Counted from the stretch's first letter, positions 7,219 through 15,024 are shown. The stretch: DNA of 64,000 nucleotides from Streptomyces sp. ISL-98 (GCF_018614055.1 NZ_JAGGPB010000005.1:1-64000); one strand, 5' to 3'. A program made the numbers and translations. The notes: generated by a model from the letters alone, not told the origin.

Positions 7219-8487
7219 GTGCACCGGCGCTTCTTGGGTTTGACCGCGACAGTGGCCGCACTGGGTATGACAGTGGCGCTGGCCGGATGCGGGAGCAGCG
7301 GCTCCGACGAGGGTGATGTCACCCTCACCTTCGTTGCGGCGGACTACGACCTGGAAGGCGGCGACAGCACCAAGCAGTACTGGGACGGCGTCGCCACCGC
7401 CTTCGAGTCCAAGAACAAGAACATCAAGGTCGACGTACAGGTCTACGACTGGAAAGACGTCGACCGCAAGGTCGCCGAGATGGTCGCGGCCGGCAAGGCC
7501 CCCGACATCGCCCAGATCGGCGCGTACGCCGACTACGCGGCCCAGGACAAGCTCTACTCGGCCGACAGTCTGCTCTCCATCCCCGTACAGGCCAATCTCC
7601 TCGCACCGCTCGCCGATGCGGGCGAGGTCAGCCGGGTGCAGTACGGCATCCCGTTCGTAGCGAGCACCCGGCTGCTGTTCTACAACGAGTCGCTCTTCAC
7701 CCAGGCCGGCCTCAAGCCCCCCAAGACGTGGGCCGGCATCGAGAGCGCGGCCAGGACGCTCAAGCAGCGCGGCGTGAAGTACCCGTTCGCGCTGCCGCTG
7801 GGAGGCGAGGAGGCGCAGGCCGAGACCATGATGTGGATCCTCAGCGGCGGCGGCGGTTACACCGACACGGTCGGTACGTACACCATCGACTCCGAGCAGA
7901 ACATCAAGACGTTCGACTGGCTGAAGAACAACCTCGTCGCCGAGAACCTCACGGGCCCCGTCGCCCCCGGCAAGCTCAACCGCAAGCCCGCCTTCACGGC
8001 CTTCGCCAAGGGCGAGGTCGGCATGCTCAACGGCCACCCCTCCCTCATGCAGCAGGCCGAGAAGAACGGCGTGAAGGTCGGCATGGTCCCGCTGCCCGGC
8101 CCCGACGGCAAGGCCAAGTCCGCGATGGGCGTGGCCGACTGGATGATGGGCTTCAAGCAGAACGGCCACCGCAAGGAGATCGGCGCGTTCCTCGACTTCG
8201 CCTACAGCGACGAGAACGTCCTCGAATTCGCGGATCAGTACGACCTGCTGCCGGTCACGGTCTCCGCCTCCGAGCGGATGGGCGAGGACCCCGCCAACAA
8301 GGACCTGTGGCCGTTCCTCGAGGCGCTGCCCGAGTCGACGCTCTACCCGGTGGGCAAGACGTCCTGGGCGAAGGTCAGCGAGAACATCAAGCTGCAGATC
8401 GGCGGGACGGTGGGGCCGAACGGCAACCCGGCGAGCACGCTGGGGGCGATCGGGCGCGAGGCCGCGGCGACGGAGAACGCGGACTAG
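7219..8487 (+). CDS. ABC-type sugar-binding lipoprotein (orphan)
   Basis: A 422-residue extracellular solute-binding protein (family 1, MalE-like). The lipoprotein signal peptide ends in LAGCGSSGS, with lipidation expected at Cys-24. The mature part starts VTLTFVAADYDLEGGD and contains the usual PFVASTRLLFYNESLF region. No permease or ATPase gene adjoins it, so it is an orphan binding protein that must work with a transporter encoded elsewhere (Streptomyces sugar importers commonly share the MsiK ATPase). Position next to nagKA with a dre-like site suggests an aminosugar, oligosaccharide or muropeptide ligand; this is inference. The GTG at 7219 is preceded by an A/G-rich stretch. Confidence 0.88.
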   Translation: MHRRFLGLTATVAALGMTVALAGCGSSGSDEGDVTLTFVAADYDLEGGDSTKQYWDGVATAFESKNKNIKVDVQVYDWKDVDRKVAEMVAAGKAPDIAQIGAYADYAAQDKLYSADSLLSIPVQANLLAPLADAGEVSRVQYGIPFVASTRLLFYNESLFTQAGLKPPKTWAGIESAARTLKQRGVKYPFALPLGGEEAQAETMMWILSGGGGYTDTVGTYTIDSEQNIKTFDWLKNNLVAENLTGPVAPGKLNRKPAFTAFAKGEVGMLNGHPSLMQQAEKNGVKVGMVPLPGPDGKAKSAMGVADWMMGFKQNGHRKEIGAFLDFAYSDENVLEFADQYDLLPVTVSASERMGEDPANKDLWPFLEALPESTLYPVGKTSWAKVSENIKLQIGGTVGPNGNPASTLGAIGREAAATENAD

Positions 8488-8501
8488 CGCGGGTAGCGGA
8501 C

Positions 8502-8546
8502 GTACACCGTCGGGACGTACGCCGTCCTGAAGTACTCCGTCCTAGA
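8502..8546 (+). repeat. Three 15-bp direct repeats in a promoter region
   Basis: GTACACCGTCGGGAC, GTACGCCGTCCTGAA and GTACTCCGTCCTAGA follow one another exactly, a 15-bp period with GTACnCCGTC invariant. The last copy runs into TAGACT (8543-8548), a good -10 element ending 6 nt before the next gene's ATG, so the downstream mRNA may be leaderless. The repeats cover where a -35 region and activator sites would be. Confidence 0.6.
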
Positions 8547-8554
8547 CTGCCTGT

Positions 8555-8803
8555 ATGCCTGACGACGACGCGCACGGTCCCGAGCTCTCCGACCGGGACC
8601 GTGCCGTTCTCGCCGTCGAGCGCCGGTCCTGGTCCGGCCCCGGCGCCAAGGAGCGTGCCGTACGCGAGCAGCTCGGCATCTCGCCGACCCGCTACTACCA
8701 GCTCCTCAACGCCCTCCTCGACGACCCGCGTGCACTCGCCCACGACCCCGTTACGGTCAACCGCCTCCGCCGCGTGCGAGAAGCCCGCCGCGAGCGTCGC
8801 TGA
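8555..8803 (+). CDS. DUF3263 domain protein
   Basis: An 82-residue basic protein of the actinobacterial DUF3263 family. After a short acidic N-terminus (LSDRDRAVLAVERRSW), the core reads AKERAVREQLGISPTRYYQL, which resembles a helix-turn-helix (KEQAIREEFGLSATRYYQ in homologues), followed by LLDDPRALAHDPVTVNRLRR. A small DNA-binding role is plausible but untested. The start is 6 nt after a TAGACT hexamer, which suggests a leaderless message. It precedes otsB on the same strand with a 40-bp gap. Confidence 0.85.
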   Translation: MPDDDAHGPELSDRDRAVLAVERRSWSGPGAKERAVREQLGISPTRYYQLLNALLDDPRALAHDPVTVNRLRRVREARRERR

Positions 8804-8843
8804 CCCCCGTGCCGGGGGCGCCGTACGCCGGTAGTGTCTGGGC

Positions 8844-9689
8844 ATGGGCAGTCAACCGCACCCCCTGCCGAGCGACTTCACGCCTGTCACGCAGGCCGGC
8901 CGCGACGGCCTCGCCGCGCTGCTGGCGGCGCCGGAACGGGCGGTCGTCGCACTCGACTTCGACGGCACGCTTGCCGAGATCGTCCCCGACCCCGAACAGT
9001 CCCGCGCCCACCCCGGCGCCGTTCCCGCTCTCGCCGCACTTGCCCCACGCGTCGGATCGGTCGCCGTGATCACGGGCCGCCCGGCGGGCGTCGCCGTCCG
9101 CTACGGCGGCTTCGCCGGAGTCCCCGGCCTCGAACACCTGGTCGTCCTGGGCCATTACGGCGCCGAGCGCTGGGACGCCGTGAGCGGCACGGTCCACGCC
9201 CCCGCCCCGCACCCCGGCGTACAGGCCGCGCGCGCCGAAGTTCCCGGCTTCCTCGACGGCATCGGTGCCTGGCGAGGCTCCTGGATAGAGGAGAAGGGCC
9301 AGGCCGTCGCCGTCCACACGCGCCGCGCCGCCGACCCGCAGGCGGCCTTCGAAGCGCTGCGCGCCCCACTGGCCGAACTGGCCGCCCGCCACGGCCTGAT
9401 CGTCGAACCCGGCCGCCTGGTACTGGAGTTGCGCCCACCGGGCATGGACAAGGGCCTGGCGCTGGCGGAGTACGTACGGGAGGTCGACGCGGGGTGCGTT
9501 CTGTACGCGGGCGACGACCTCGGCGACATGGCGGCGTTCTCGGCAGTGGAGAAGCTGCGCACGGAGGGCGTGCCGGGGCTGCTGGTGTGCAGCGGCAGCG
9601 AGGTGCGGGAGCTCGCGGAGCGGGCGGATGTGGTGGTCGAGGGCCCGGTGGGAGTGGTCCGGCTGCTGGCGGCGCTGGCGTCGGGTTAG
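8844..9689 (+). CDS. otsB: Trehalose-6-phosphate phosphatase OtsB
   Basis: A 281-residue HAD-superfamily phosphatase that dephosphorylates trehalose 6-phosphate. Motif I is ALDFDGTLAEI (nucleophile and acid/base Asp), motif II is VITGRP, the substrate cap contains HYGAERWD, and motif IV is YAGDDLGDMAAF. The length is typical of single-domain OtsB proteins. A TAGTGT -10-like hexamer ends 6 nt before the ATG, so this gene too may be leaderless. otsA lies convergently across a 238-bp inverted repeat, so synthase and phosphatase are encoded together but not in one operon. Confidence 0.95.
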   Translation: MGSQPHPLPSDFTPVTQAGRDGLAALLAAPERAVVALDFDGTLAEIVPDPEQSRAHPGAVPALAALAPRVGSVAVITGRPAGVAVRYGGFAGVPGLEHLVVLGHYGAERWDAVSGTVHAPAPHPGVQAARAEVPGFLDGIGAWRGSWIEEKGQAVAVHTRRAADPQAAFEALRAPLAELAARHGLIVEPGRLVLELRPPGMDKGLALAEYVREVDAGCVLYAGDDLGDMAAFSAVEKLRTEGVPGLLVCSGSEVRELAERADVVVEGPVGVVRLLAALASG

Positions 9690-9708
9690 GGCGCGGGTGC
9701 GGTGCGCC

Positions 9709-9728
9709 GGTGCGGGTTGCCTGCGGCG
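9709..9728 (+). repeat. Dispersed intergenic repeat, copy 1
   Basis: A 20-bp sequence, GGTGCGGGTTGCCTGCGGCG, 19 bp after the otsB stop, recurs with a single mismatch at 50538-50557, also just after a gene end and also followed by a C/T-rich tract. Such 3'-end repeats are common in Streptomyces; their function is unknown. Confidence 0.5.
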
Positions 9729-9787
9729 CATTCCCCCACCCTTCCCCAAGCTCTCAACTTCGTTCGAGCAGGGGAGACCCACTCTTC

Positions 9788-10025
9788 CCGGCTGTGACAT
9801 GTGCGGCTCCGCCGCGTGCGGGGGCAAGCCCCCAGACCCCCCGGACGCCCTTGGGGGTCCACCCGGACGAAGTCTGGGGGAGTGTCCTCAAACGCCGGGC
9901 AGGCTGAAATCCCCAGCCCGGCCGCGCAGATCCAGCCCCTGGGGGTCCCCCCTGGACGCAGTCCTTGGGGGAGCTTGAGGGGCGGAGCCCCTCGCGCGGC
10001 GGCAGCCGCAAAATGTCACAGCCGG
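9788..10025. repeat. 238-bp imperfect inverted repeat between otsB and otsA
   Basis: CCGGCTGTGACAT (9788-9800) is mirrored by ATGTCACAGCCGG (10013-10025). Inside these, further complementary blocks include TGCGGCT / AGCCGCA and several CCTTGGGGG-type segments. Transcripts from either side would form a large stem, so it probably acts as a bidirectional terminator for the convergent otsB and otsA genes. The outer 13-bp arms are perfect, as in transposable or MITE-like repeats. No coding sequence is visible. Confidence 0.7.
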
Positions 10026-10043
10026 CAAGGGGCGGGGCGGGGG

Positions 10044-11465
10044 CTAATCCGAAACCAGCGCGTTCAACTGGTCCAGGAACCACGCCGCCGGCGGCAGCGC
10101 CGTCGCCGCCGCGGCCAGCCGCTTCGTTCGTGCCGCCCGTTCCTCCGGCGCCATCGTCAGCGCCTCGTGCAGCGCCTCCGCCGTCGCCGTCACGTCGTAC
10201 GGGTTGACGACGATCGCGTCGTCGCCGAGCTCCTCGTACGCCCCCGCCTCCCGCGACAGCACCAGCGCGCACCCCTCGTCGGAGACGACCGGCACCTCCT
10301 TCGCGACGAGGTTCATGCCGTCCCTGATCGGGTTGACCAGCGCCACATCGGCCATCCGGTACGCCGCCAGCGACCGGGCGAAATCGTCGTCCAGCTCCAG
10401 CAGCACCGGCTGCCAATCGGCCGTCCCGTACGCGGAGTTGATCTCCTCCGCCAGGGTCCGTACGGCCGCCGTGTAGTCGCGGTACACCGCCAGGTCCTGC
10501 CGCGACGGGTACGCGAAGGCGATGTGCACCACCTGCCCGCGCCACTCCGGCCGGTCCGCGAGCAGCTGCCGGTACGCGAGCAGTCCGCGCACGATGTTCT
10601 TGGAGAGTTCCGTACGGTCGACCCGGACGATCACCTTCCGCACCGCCCCGGTCCCGCCGCCCCCGACCCGCTCGCGCAGCCGCACCAGCCACTCGTCCAC
10701 GTCCGCCCGACGCGCCCGCTCCCGCAGGAAGTCCCCGTCCGCGCCGAGCCCGTGCACCCCGACCGCCGTCCCGTCCAGGGCCCCGGCCCCCAGCACATCC
10801 ACCGCGCACGCCGCGAAAGCGTCCGCCCAGCGCCGGGTCAGGAACGCCACCCTGTCCGCGCCCAGCAGCCCGCGCACCAGCTGACGTGCGATGTCGTCCG
10901 GGAGTAGGCGGAAGTAGTCCACGGGCGCCCACGGCGTGTGCGAGAAGTGGCCGATTCTGAGGTCGGGGCGCAGCTCGCGCAGCATGCCGGGCACCAGGCA
11001 CAGGTGGTAGTCCTGCACCAGCACGGCCGCGCCCGGCGCCGCCTCCGCCGCCAGCGCCTCGGCGAAGGCGCGGTTGTATGTCTCGTACGCCGCCCACTGG
11101 CGCCGGAACTCCGCGTCGAAAACCGGCTCCAGCGGCGTCTGGTAAAGCAGGTGGTGGACGAACCACAGCACCGAGTTCGCGATGCCGTTGTAGGCGTCCG
11201 CGTGCACACCGGCGTCGATGTCGAGCATCCGTACGCCCGGCTCGCCGACCCCGCGCCGTACCGCCTCCCGGTCGCCGTCCCCGAGCGCCGCGCACACCCA
11301 CAGCGACTCGGCGCCCTGGCCGATCGCCGACAGGCCCGAGACGAGGCCGCCCCCGCCGCGCCTGGCGGCCAGCGAGCCGTCCCCGGCGAGCGTGTACGTC
11401 ACCGGGCCGCGGTTGGAAGCGACGAGAACCTGGGCAGCGTGCTCGGAGGAAACCTCGGAAACCAT
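10044..11465 (-). CDS. otsA: Trehalose-6-phosphate synthase OtsA
   Basis: A 473-residue GT20 glycosyltransferase (GT-B fold) that joins an NDP-glucose to glucose 6-phosphate. Recognisable are the N-terminal ASNRGPV and RRGGGGLVSGL donor loop, VQDYHLCLVPGML, HFSHTPWAPVDYFRLLP, the RVDRTELSKNI segment and the C-terminal donor motif DGMNLVAKEVPVV. The length is usual for actinobacterial OtsA. Together with otsB this gives the OtsAB trehalose route. It lies 71 bp after gpgS on the same strand, so the two osmolyte genes may be co-transcribed. Confidence 0.95.
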   Translation of the reverse strand: MVSEVSSEHAAQVLVASNRGPVTYTLAGDGSLAARRGGGGLVSGLSAIGQGAESLWVCAALGDGDREAVRRGVGEPGVRMLDIDAGVHADAYNGIANSVLWFVHHLLYQTPLEPVFDAEFRRQWAAYETYNRAFAEALAAEAAPGAAVLVQDYHLCLVPGMLRELRPDLRIGHFSHTPWAPVDYFRLLPDDIARQLVRGLLGADRVAFLTRRWADAFAACAVDVLGAGALDGTAVGVHGLGADGDFLRERARRADVDEWLVRLRERVGGGGTGAVRKVIVRVDRTELSKNIVRGLLAYRQLLADRPEWRGQVVHIAFAYPSRQDLAVYRDYTAAVRTLAEEINSAYGTADWQPVLLELDDDFARSLAAYRMADVALVNPIRDGMNLVAKEVPVVSDEGCALVLSREAGAYEELGDDAIVVNPYDVTATAEALHEALTMAPEERAARTKRLAAAATALPPAAWFLDQLNALVSD

Positions 11466-11517
11466 GTGGCGAACCTAGCCCTTCCTGTAACCCCTCAAAC
11501 GTGCGTACGGCCGGACC

Positions 11518-11530
11518 TAGGGGGTGTCCG
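11518..11530 (+). repeat. Solo copy of the MITE terminus
   Basis: TAGGGGGTGTCCG is identical to the first 13 bases of the 24-bp terminal repeat at 2567 and 2730. It lies between the gpgS stop and the otsA start. No partner end was found close by, so it looks like a remnant or solo end. Confidence 0.45.
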
Positions 11531-11536
11531 CCCCCT

Positions 11537-12508
11537 TCACGCCGCGCGGCGCTCCTCGTACTCCTCGATCTCGCGCATCGGCGGCCGCTCCTCCGTGTCC
11601 ACCACATGCGTACGCGGAACGAACCCCTCGTCGCCCCGCTCGAACTGGGTCAGCGAAGGACGCACCAAGTGGCCGCGCGACAGGCGCAGTTGAGCCGTCC
11701 GGTATATCGCGGCGGCCATCCGGCCGAGTGCCTGGCCGTCCTGGTGACGGTGCTTGCGTACGCCGACATCGACCTGGGCCAGCGCGTCCAGGCCCACCGT
11801 GTGGAGCGAGTCGATCAGCAGGGCCAGCTCCACCCCGTAACCGACGGGGAAGGGCAGCCGCTCCAGGAGCGAGCGCCGCGCCGCGTACTCGCCGCCCAGG
11901 GGCTGGACGAACCCGGCCAGCTGCGGCCAGTGCAGATTGAGCAGCGGCCTGGCCACCAGCTCGGTCACCCGGCCGCCCTGACCTGCGGCCGCGCCGAGCG
12001 GGCGGTCGTACATCGCCTTCACGAACTGCACATCGGGGTCCGTGAGCAGCGGCCCGACGATGCCCGAGACGAACGAGGCGGAGAAGTCCTTCAGGTCCGC
12101 GTCGACGAAGCAGACGATGTCACCGGTCGTCACCAGGAGTGAGCGCCACAGCACCTCGCCCTTGCCGGGCGCGGCCGGAATGCGCGGCAGTATGTCGTCG
12201 CGGTGCACGACCCGCGCGCCCGCCGCCGCCGCCACCTCGGCCGTACGGTCCTTCGAGCCGGAGTCGACGACCACCAGCTCGTCGACGAGAGGTACGGCCT
12301 CCATCAGCTCGCGGCGTATCACCGTGACGATCTCGCCGACCGTCGCCTCCTCGTCGAGGGCCGGCAGCACGACACTGACGGTGGTGCCACGCCCAGCCTT
12401 GGCAGCGATCAGCCGGTCGAGCGGGCGGTCGGCCGCCGACCAGGACCGCCGCTCCAGCCAGCGCTCCACCTCTTCCAGCACGTGCCTCTCCCACTCCGTA
12501 AGATCCAT
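11537..12508 (-). CDS. gpgS: Glucosyl-3-phosphoglycerate synthase GpgS
   Basis: A 323-residue GT81-family GT-A glycosyltransferase that transfers glucose to 3-phosphoglycerate, the first step to glucosylglycerate and, in mycobacteria, methylglucose lipopolysaccharides. It shows VSVVLPALDEEATVGEIV, VVVDSGSKDRT, PGKGEVLWRS and the metal-binding FVDADLKDF (DxD-like), and it closes with the acidic EEYEERRAA tail. The ATG at 12508 gives the standard MDLTEWERHVLEEVERWL start. It precedes otsA on the same strand, grouping two glucose-based compatible-solute enzymes. Confidence 0.93.
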   Translation of the reverse strand: MDLTEWERHVLEEVERWLERRSWSAADRPLDRLIAAKAGRGTTVSVVLPALDEEATVGEIVTVIRRELMEAVPLVDELVVVDSGSKDRTAEVAAAAGARVVHRDDILPRIPAAPGKGEVLWRSLLVTTGDIVCFVDADLKDFSASFVSGIVGPLLTDPDVQFVKAMYDRPLGAAAGQGGRVTELVARPLLNLHWPQLAGFVQPLGGEYAARRSLLERLPFPVGYGVELALLIDSLHTVGLDALAQVDVGVRKHRHQDGQALGRMAAAIYRTAQLRLSRGHLVRPSLTQFERGDEGFVPRTHVVDTEERPPMREIEEYEERRAA

Positions 12509-12637
12509 CTCGCGGTGCGGACGACTATCTCAAGCGTCCGAGCCTTCGGTTACAGTCTTGAACAACGCGGATGACCGTCGCATGTCGGGGGTCGCCGCGG
12601 AACAAATGCATCGGGTCTCCAGCTCCGATGCCATAGC

Positions 12638-12763
12638 GCTCATCCAGAGGGACAGAGGGAACGGCCCGTTGAAGTCCCGGCAACCATCCCGCCGACCGCG
12701 AGGTAACGGTGGGGACGGTGCCAATTCCGTCTCACGGCGAAATGCGTCGTGGGGAAGATGAGG
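12638..12763 (+). ncRNA. SAM-I (S-box) riboswitch upstream of the ThrC-like gene
   Basis: Conserved S-box segments occur in order: AGAGGGA, CGGCCCGTTGAAGTCCCGGC followed by AACC, GGTGCCAATTCC, and GGGGAAGATGAGG. P1 can pair CTCATC (12639-12644) with GATGAG (12757-12762). The 3' strand of P1 runs directly into GAGGAGAAAGGG, the purine-rich ribosome-binding region of the next gene, so SAM-stabilised P1 should reduce translation. The fold was traced by hand; an Rfam SAM covariance search would confirm it. Confidence 0.92.
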
Positions 12764-12781
12764 AGAAAGGGCCTCGCCACC

Positions 12782-14092
12782 ATGGCTGTGCAGACTGCTG
12801 AAACTGATGCAAACGCTGACGCTAGCGCCACGAATTCCCTGCCCGTAGACCTGGGCCCCGCCACCGCGCTTTCCTGCCGCGAGTGCGGAGAAAAATTCGA
12901 ACTCGGCCCGATCTTCGCCTGTTCTTCCTGCTTCGGTCCGCTCGAAGTCGCATACGACCTCCCGCTCGGCAACGCCGACGCGCTGCGCAAGCAGATCGAG
13001 GCCGGTCCGGACAACATCTGGCGTTACGCCCCGCTGCTTCCCGTCCCCGCCGACGTGGCCTCGAAGCCGAGCCTGAACCCCGGCTTCACCAAGCTGGTCA
13101 AGGCCGACAACCTCGCCCGTGAGCTGGGCGTCACCGGCGGCCTGTATGTCAAGGACGACTCCGGCAACCCGACGCACTCCTTCAAGGACCGTGTCGTCGC
13201 GATCGCCGTCGAGGCCGCCCGCGCGTTCGGTTTCACCACGCTCTCCTGCTCCTCCACCGGCAACCTGGCCGGCGCGGTCGGCGCCGCCGCCGCGCGGGCC
13301 GGTTTCCGTTCGTGTGTGTTCATCCCGCACGACCTGGAGCAGGGCAAGGTCGTCATGGCCTCCATCTACGGTGGCGAGCTGGTCGGCATCGAGGGCAACT
13401 ACGACGACGTCAACCGCTTCTGCTCGGAGCTCATCGGCGACCCGCTGGGCGAGGGCTGGGGCTTCGTCAACGTCAACCTGCGCCCGTACTACGGCGAGGG
13501 CTCCAAGACCCTGGCGTACGAGATCTGCGAGCAGCTCGGCTGGCAGCTGCCGGACCAGATCGTCATCCCGATCGCCTCGGGCTCGCAGCTCACGAAGATC
13601 GACAAGGGCCTGAAGGAGCTCGTCGCGCTCGGCCTCGTCGAGGACAAGCCGTACAAGATCTTCGGCGCCCAGGCGGAGGGCTGCTCGCCGGTGTCGACGG
13701 CCTTCAAGGCCGGGCACGACGTCGTACGGCCGCAGAAGCCGAACACGATTGCCAAGTCGCTCGCGATCGGCAACCCGGCCGACGGCCCGTACGTCCTGGA
13801 CATCGCCCGCCGCACGGGCGGAGCGGTCGAGGACGTCAACGACGAGCAGGTCGTGGACGCGATCAAGCTGCTCGCCGAGACCGAGGGCATCTTCGCGGAG
13901 ACCGCGGGCGGCGTGACCGTCGGCGTGACGAAGAAGCTCATCGAAGCCGGGCTGCTGGACCCGACGCTCACCACCGTCGTGCTCAACACGGGCGACGGCC
14001 TGAAGACTCTTGAGGCGGTCGCCCCGACCACGGGCCAGTCCGCCGTCATCCGCCCCAACCTGGACTCTTTCCGAGAGGCTGGCCTCGCATGA
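12782..14092 (+). CDS. thrC: Threonine synthase family protein (ThrC-like, SAM-controlled)
   Basis: A 436-residue PLP enzyme of fold type II. An N-terminal zinc-ribbon-like segment (CRECGEKFELGPIFACSSCF) precedes the catalytic domain; the PLP lysine is in PTHSFKDR and the phosphate loop in SCSSTGNLAGAVG. Textbook reaction: O-phosphohomoserine to threonine. The ATG at 12782 was chosen because the in-frame GTG at 12749 lies inside the riboswitch; AAAGGG lies 10 nt upstream. It is unusual that the gene is behind a SAM riboswitch and is translationally coupled (ATGA) to a CysO-like sulfur carrier, both suggesting methionine or homocysteine metabolism. It may be a second ThrC paralogue; the genome's hom-thrC-thrB cluster is not in this window. 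Confidence 0.88.
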   Translation: MAVQTAETDANADASATNSLPVDLGPATALSCRECGEKFELGPIFACSSCFGPLEVAYDLPLGNADALRKQIEAGPDNIWRYAPLLPVPADVASKPSLNPGFTKLVKADNLARELGVTGGLYVKDDSGNPTHSFKDRVVAIAVEAARAFGFTTLSCSSTGNLAGAVGAAAARAGFRSCVFIPHDLEQGKVVMASIYGGELVGIEGNYDDVNRFCSELIGDPLGEGWGFVNVNLRPYYGEGSKTLAYEICEQLGWQLPDQIVIPIASGSQLTKIDKGLKELVALGLVEDKPYKIFGAQAEGCSPVSTAFKAGHDVVRPQKPNTIAKSLAIGNPADGPYVLDIARRTGGAVEDVNDEQVVDAIKLLAETEGIFAETAGGVTVGVTKKLIEAGLLDPTLTTVVLNTGDGLKTLEAVAPTTGQSAVIRPNLDSFREAGLA

Positions 14093-14364
14093 GCGTCAAC
14101 GTCCGCATCCCGACGATTCTCCGTACGTACACGAACAGCGCGGCCGAGGTGACGGCCGAGGGCGCGACCCTCGCCGAGGTCATCGCCGACCTGGAGAAGA
14201 ACCACACGGGCATCGCGGCCCGCGTTCTGGACGACCAGGGCAAGCTGCGCCGCTTCGTGAATGTGTACGTCAACGACAACGACGTGCGCTTCGAGGAGGG
14301 GCTGGACACGCCCACTCCGGACGGCGCCGGCGTTTCGATCATTCCGGCCGTCGCAGGCGGCTGA
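14089..14364 (+). CDS. MoaD/ThiS-family sulfur carrier, CysO-like
   Basis: A 91-residue ubiquitin-fold sulfur carrier ending in Gly-Gly (SIIPAVAGG), the site of adenylation and thiocarboxylation. It strongly recalls mycobacterial CysO, with shared features such as an IPTILR start, LRRFVNVYVNDNDVRF and the PAVAGG tail. CysO-type proteins deliver sulfide as a C-terminal thiocarboxylate to a PLP enzyme (CysM with O-phosphoserine in M. tuberculosis). Here the partner gene is the ThrC-like enzyme, whose stop overlaps this start (ATGA), and both lie under one SAM riboswitch. No JAMM protease or E1-like activating enzyme is adjacent. Confidence 0.9.
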   Translation: MSVNVRIPTILRTYTNSAAEVTAEGATLAEVIADLEKNHTGIAARVLDDQGKLRRFVNVYVNDNDVRFEEGLDTPTPDGAGVSIIPAVAGG

Positions 14365-14384
14365 CCGACGCTTAAAGTCACTGC

Positions 14385-14421
14385 AATTGCCCTCTCCGCG
14401 ATAGAAGCGGAGGGGGCAATT
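14385..14421 (+). terminator. Terminator of the ThrC-sulfur carrier operon
   Basis: AATTGCCCTCTCCGC pairs with GCGGAGGGGGCAATT (15 bp, one G-U pair) around a 7-nt loop, starting 20 bp after the stop. The near-symmetric AATT ends give a short U tract on either strand. Confidence 0.85.
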
Positions 14422-14786
14422 CTGCATGGTTGAGCGCGGTACAGTTGGGGCAGTCCCCTCCACTGCTTGTGCCCCACGCATATGAGAATGCGTCCGCGCA
14501 CGTCAAGAAGCAGCCAAAGTCTGCGAGCCAATTGCCGCTCATGCGCGCTTTGTCCGGCCCGACTTGCCCTGGAATCCGGGGAATTCTTCGTATTCGCGCA
14601 TTCCCCCGCGCCCAGAATTCTCGTCCGATTGACCTGTTGCAGAGGGCAGTTGGGCAGATACATTCAGCCGCGGTCGACGCGTTCCGGCGCACACCCTCTC
14701 CTGTCGGAGGGCTGGTTGGGGTGCAGGTCTGACCCGGGTCCGCGAAGTGCGGTCCTGTGCAAGGGCCAGTAATAGGGGAGTTAGGC
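14422..14786 (+). other. 365-bp leader region of the cold-shock gene
   Basis: No convincing gene is present in this stretch. A possible promoter is TTGCAG (14637-14642), 16 nt, TACATT (14659-14664), which would give a leader of about 115 nt with a small hairpin CCTCTCCTGTCGGAGG near 14694. Structured leaders are common in cold-shock genes and can regulate translation. The AT-richer first half carries no recognised motif. Confidence 0.4.
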
Positions 14787-14990
14787 ATGGCTCAGGGCAC
14801 CGTCAAGTGGTTCAACGCGGAGAAGGGGTACGGCTTCATCGCGGTCGACGGTGGTGCGGATGTTTTCGTCCACTACAGCGCGATCCAGATGGACGGGTAC
14901 CGCACCCTTGAAGAGGGTCAGCGAGTCGAATTCGAGATCTCGCAGGGCCAGAAGGGTCCGCAGGCGGACATGGTCAAGCTCGCCGTCTGA
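14787..14990 (+). CDS. Cold-shock protein (CspA family)
   Basis: A 67-residue single OB-fold cold-shock protein. The RNA-binding motifs RNP1 (KGYGFIAV) and RNP2 (VFVHYSAI) are intact, and the length is typical of SCO-type Csp proteins. It acts as a nucleic-acid chaperone that melts RNA structure. The ATG at 14787 follows GGGGAGTTAGGC; an earlier in-frame start at 14757 would add a non-homologous tail. It is monocistronic, with a strong terminator downstream and a long leader upstream. Confidence 0.95.
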   Translation: MAQGTVKWFNAEKGYGFIAVDGGADVFVHYSAIQMDGYRTLEEGQRVEFEISQGQKGPQADMVKLAV

Positions 14991-15024
14991 CTTTCGGCGC
15001 GGCGCGATCGGCCACCGACGCACT

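Noticed and set aside
8541..8552. CCTAGACTGCCT as a dre half-site
   Set aside because: Only the TAGAC core matches; it is better explained as a -10 hexamer.
12749..12781. GTG start at 12749 for the ThrC-like gene
   Set aside because: It lies inside the SAM riboswitch and the extra residues are not part of the conserved protein.
14430..14732. 100-codon frame between the sulfur-carrier and cold-shock genes
   Set aside because: No ribosome site, no recognisable domain, and low codon bias compared with neighbours.
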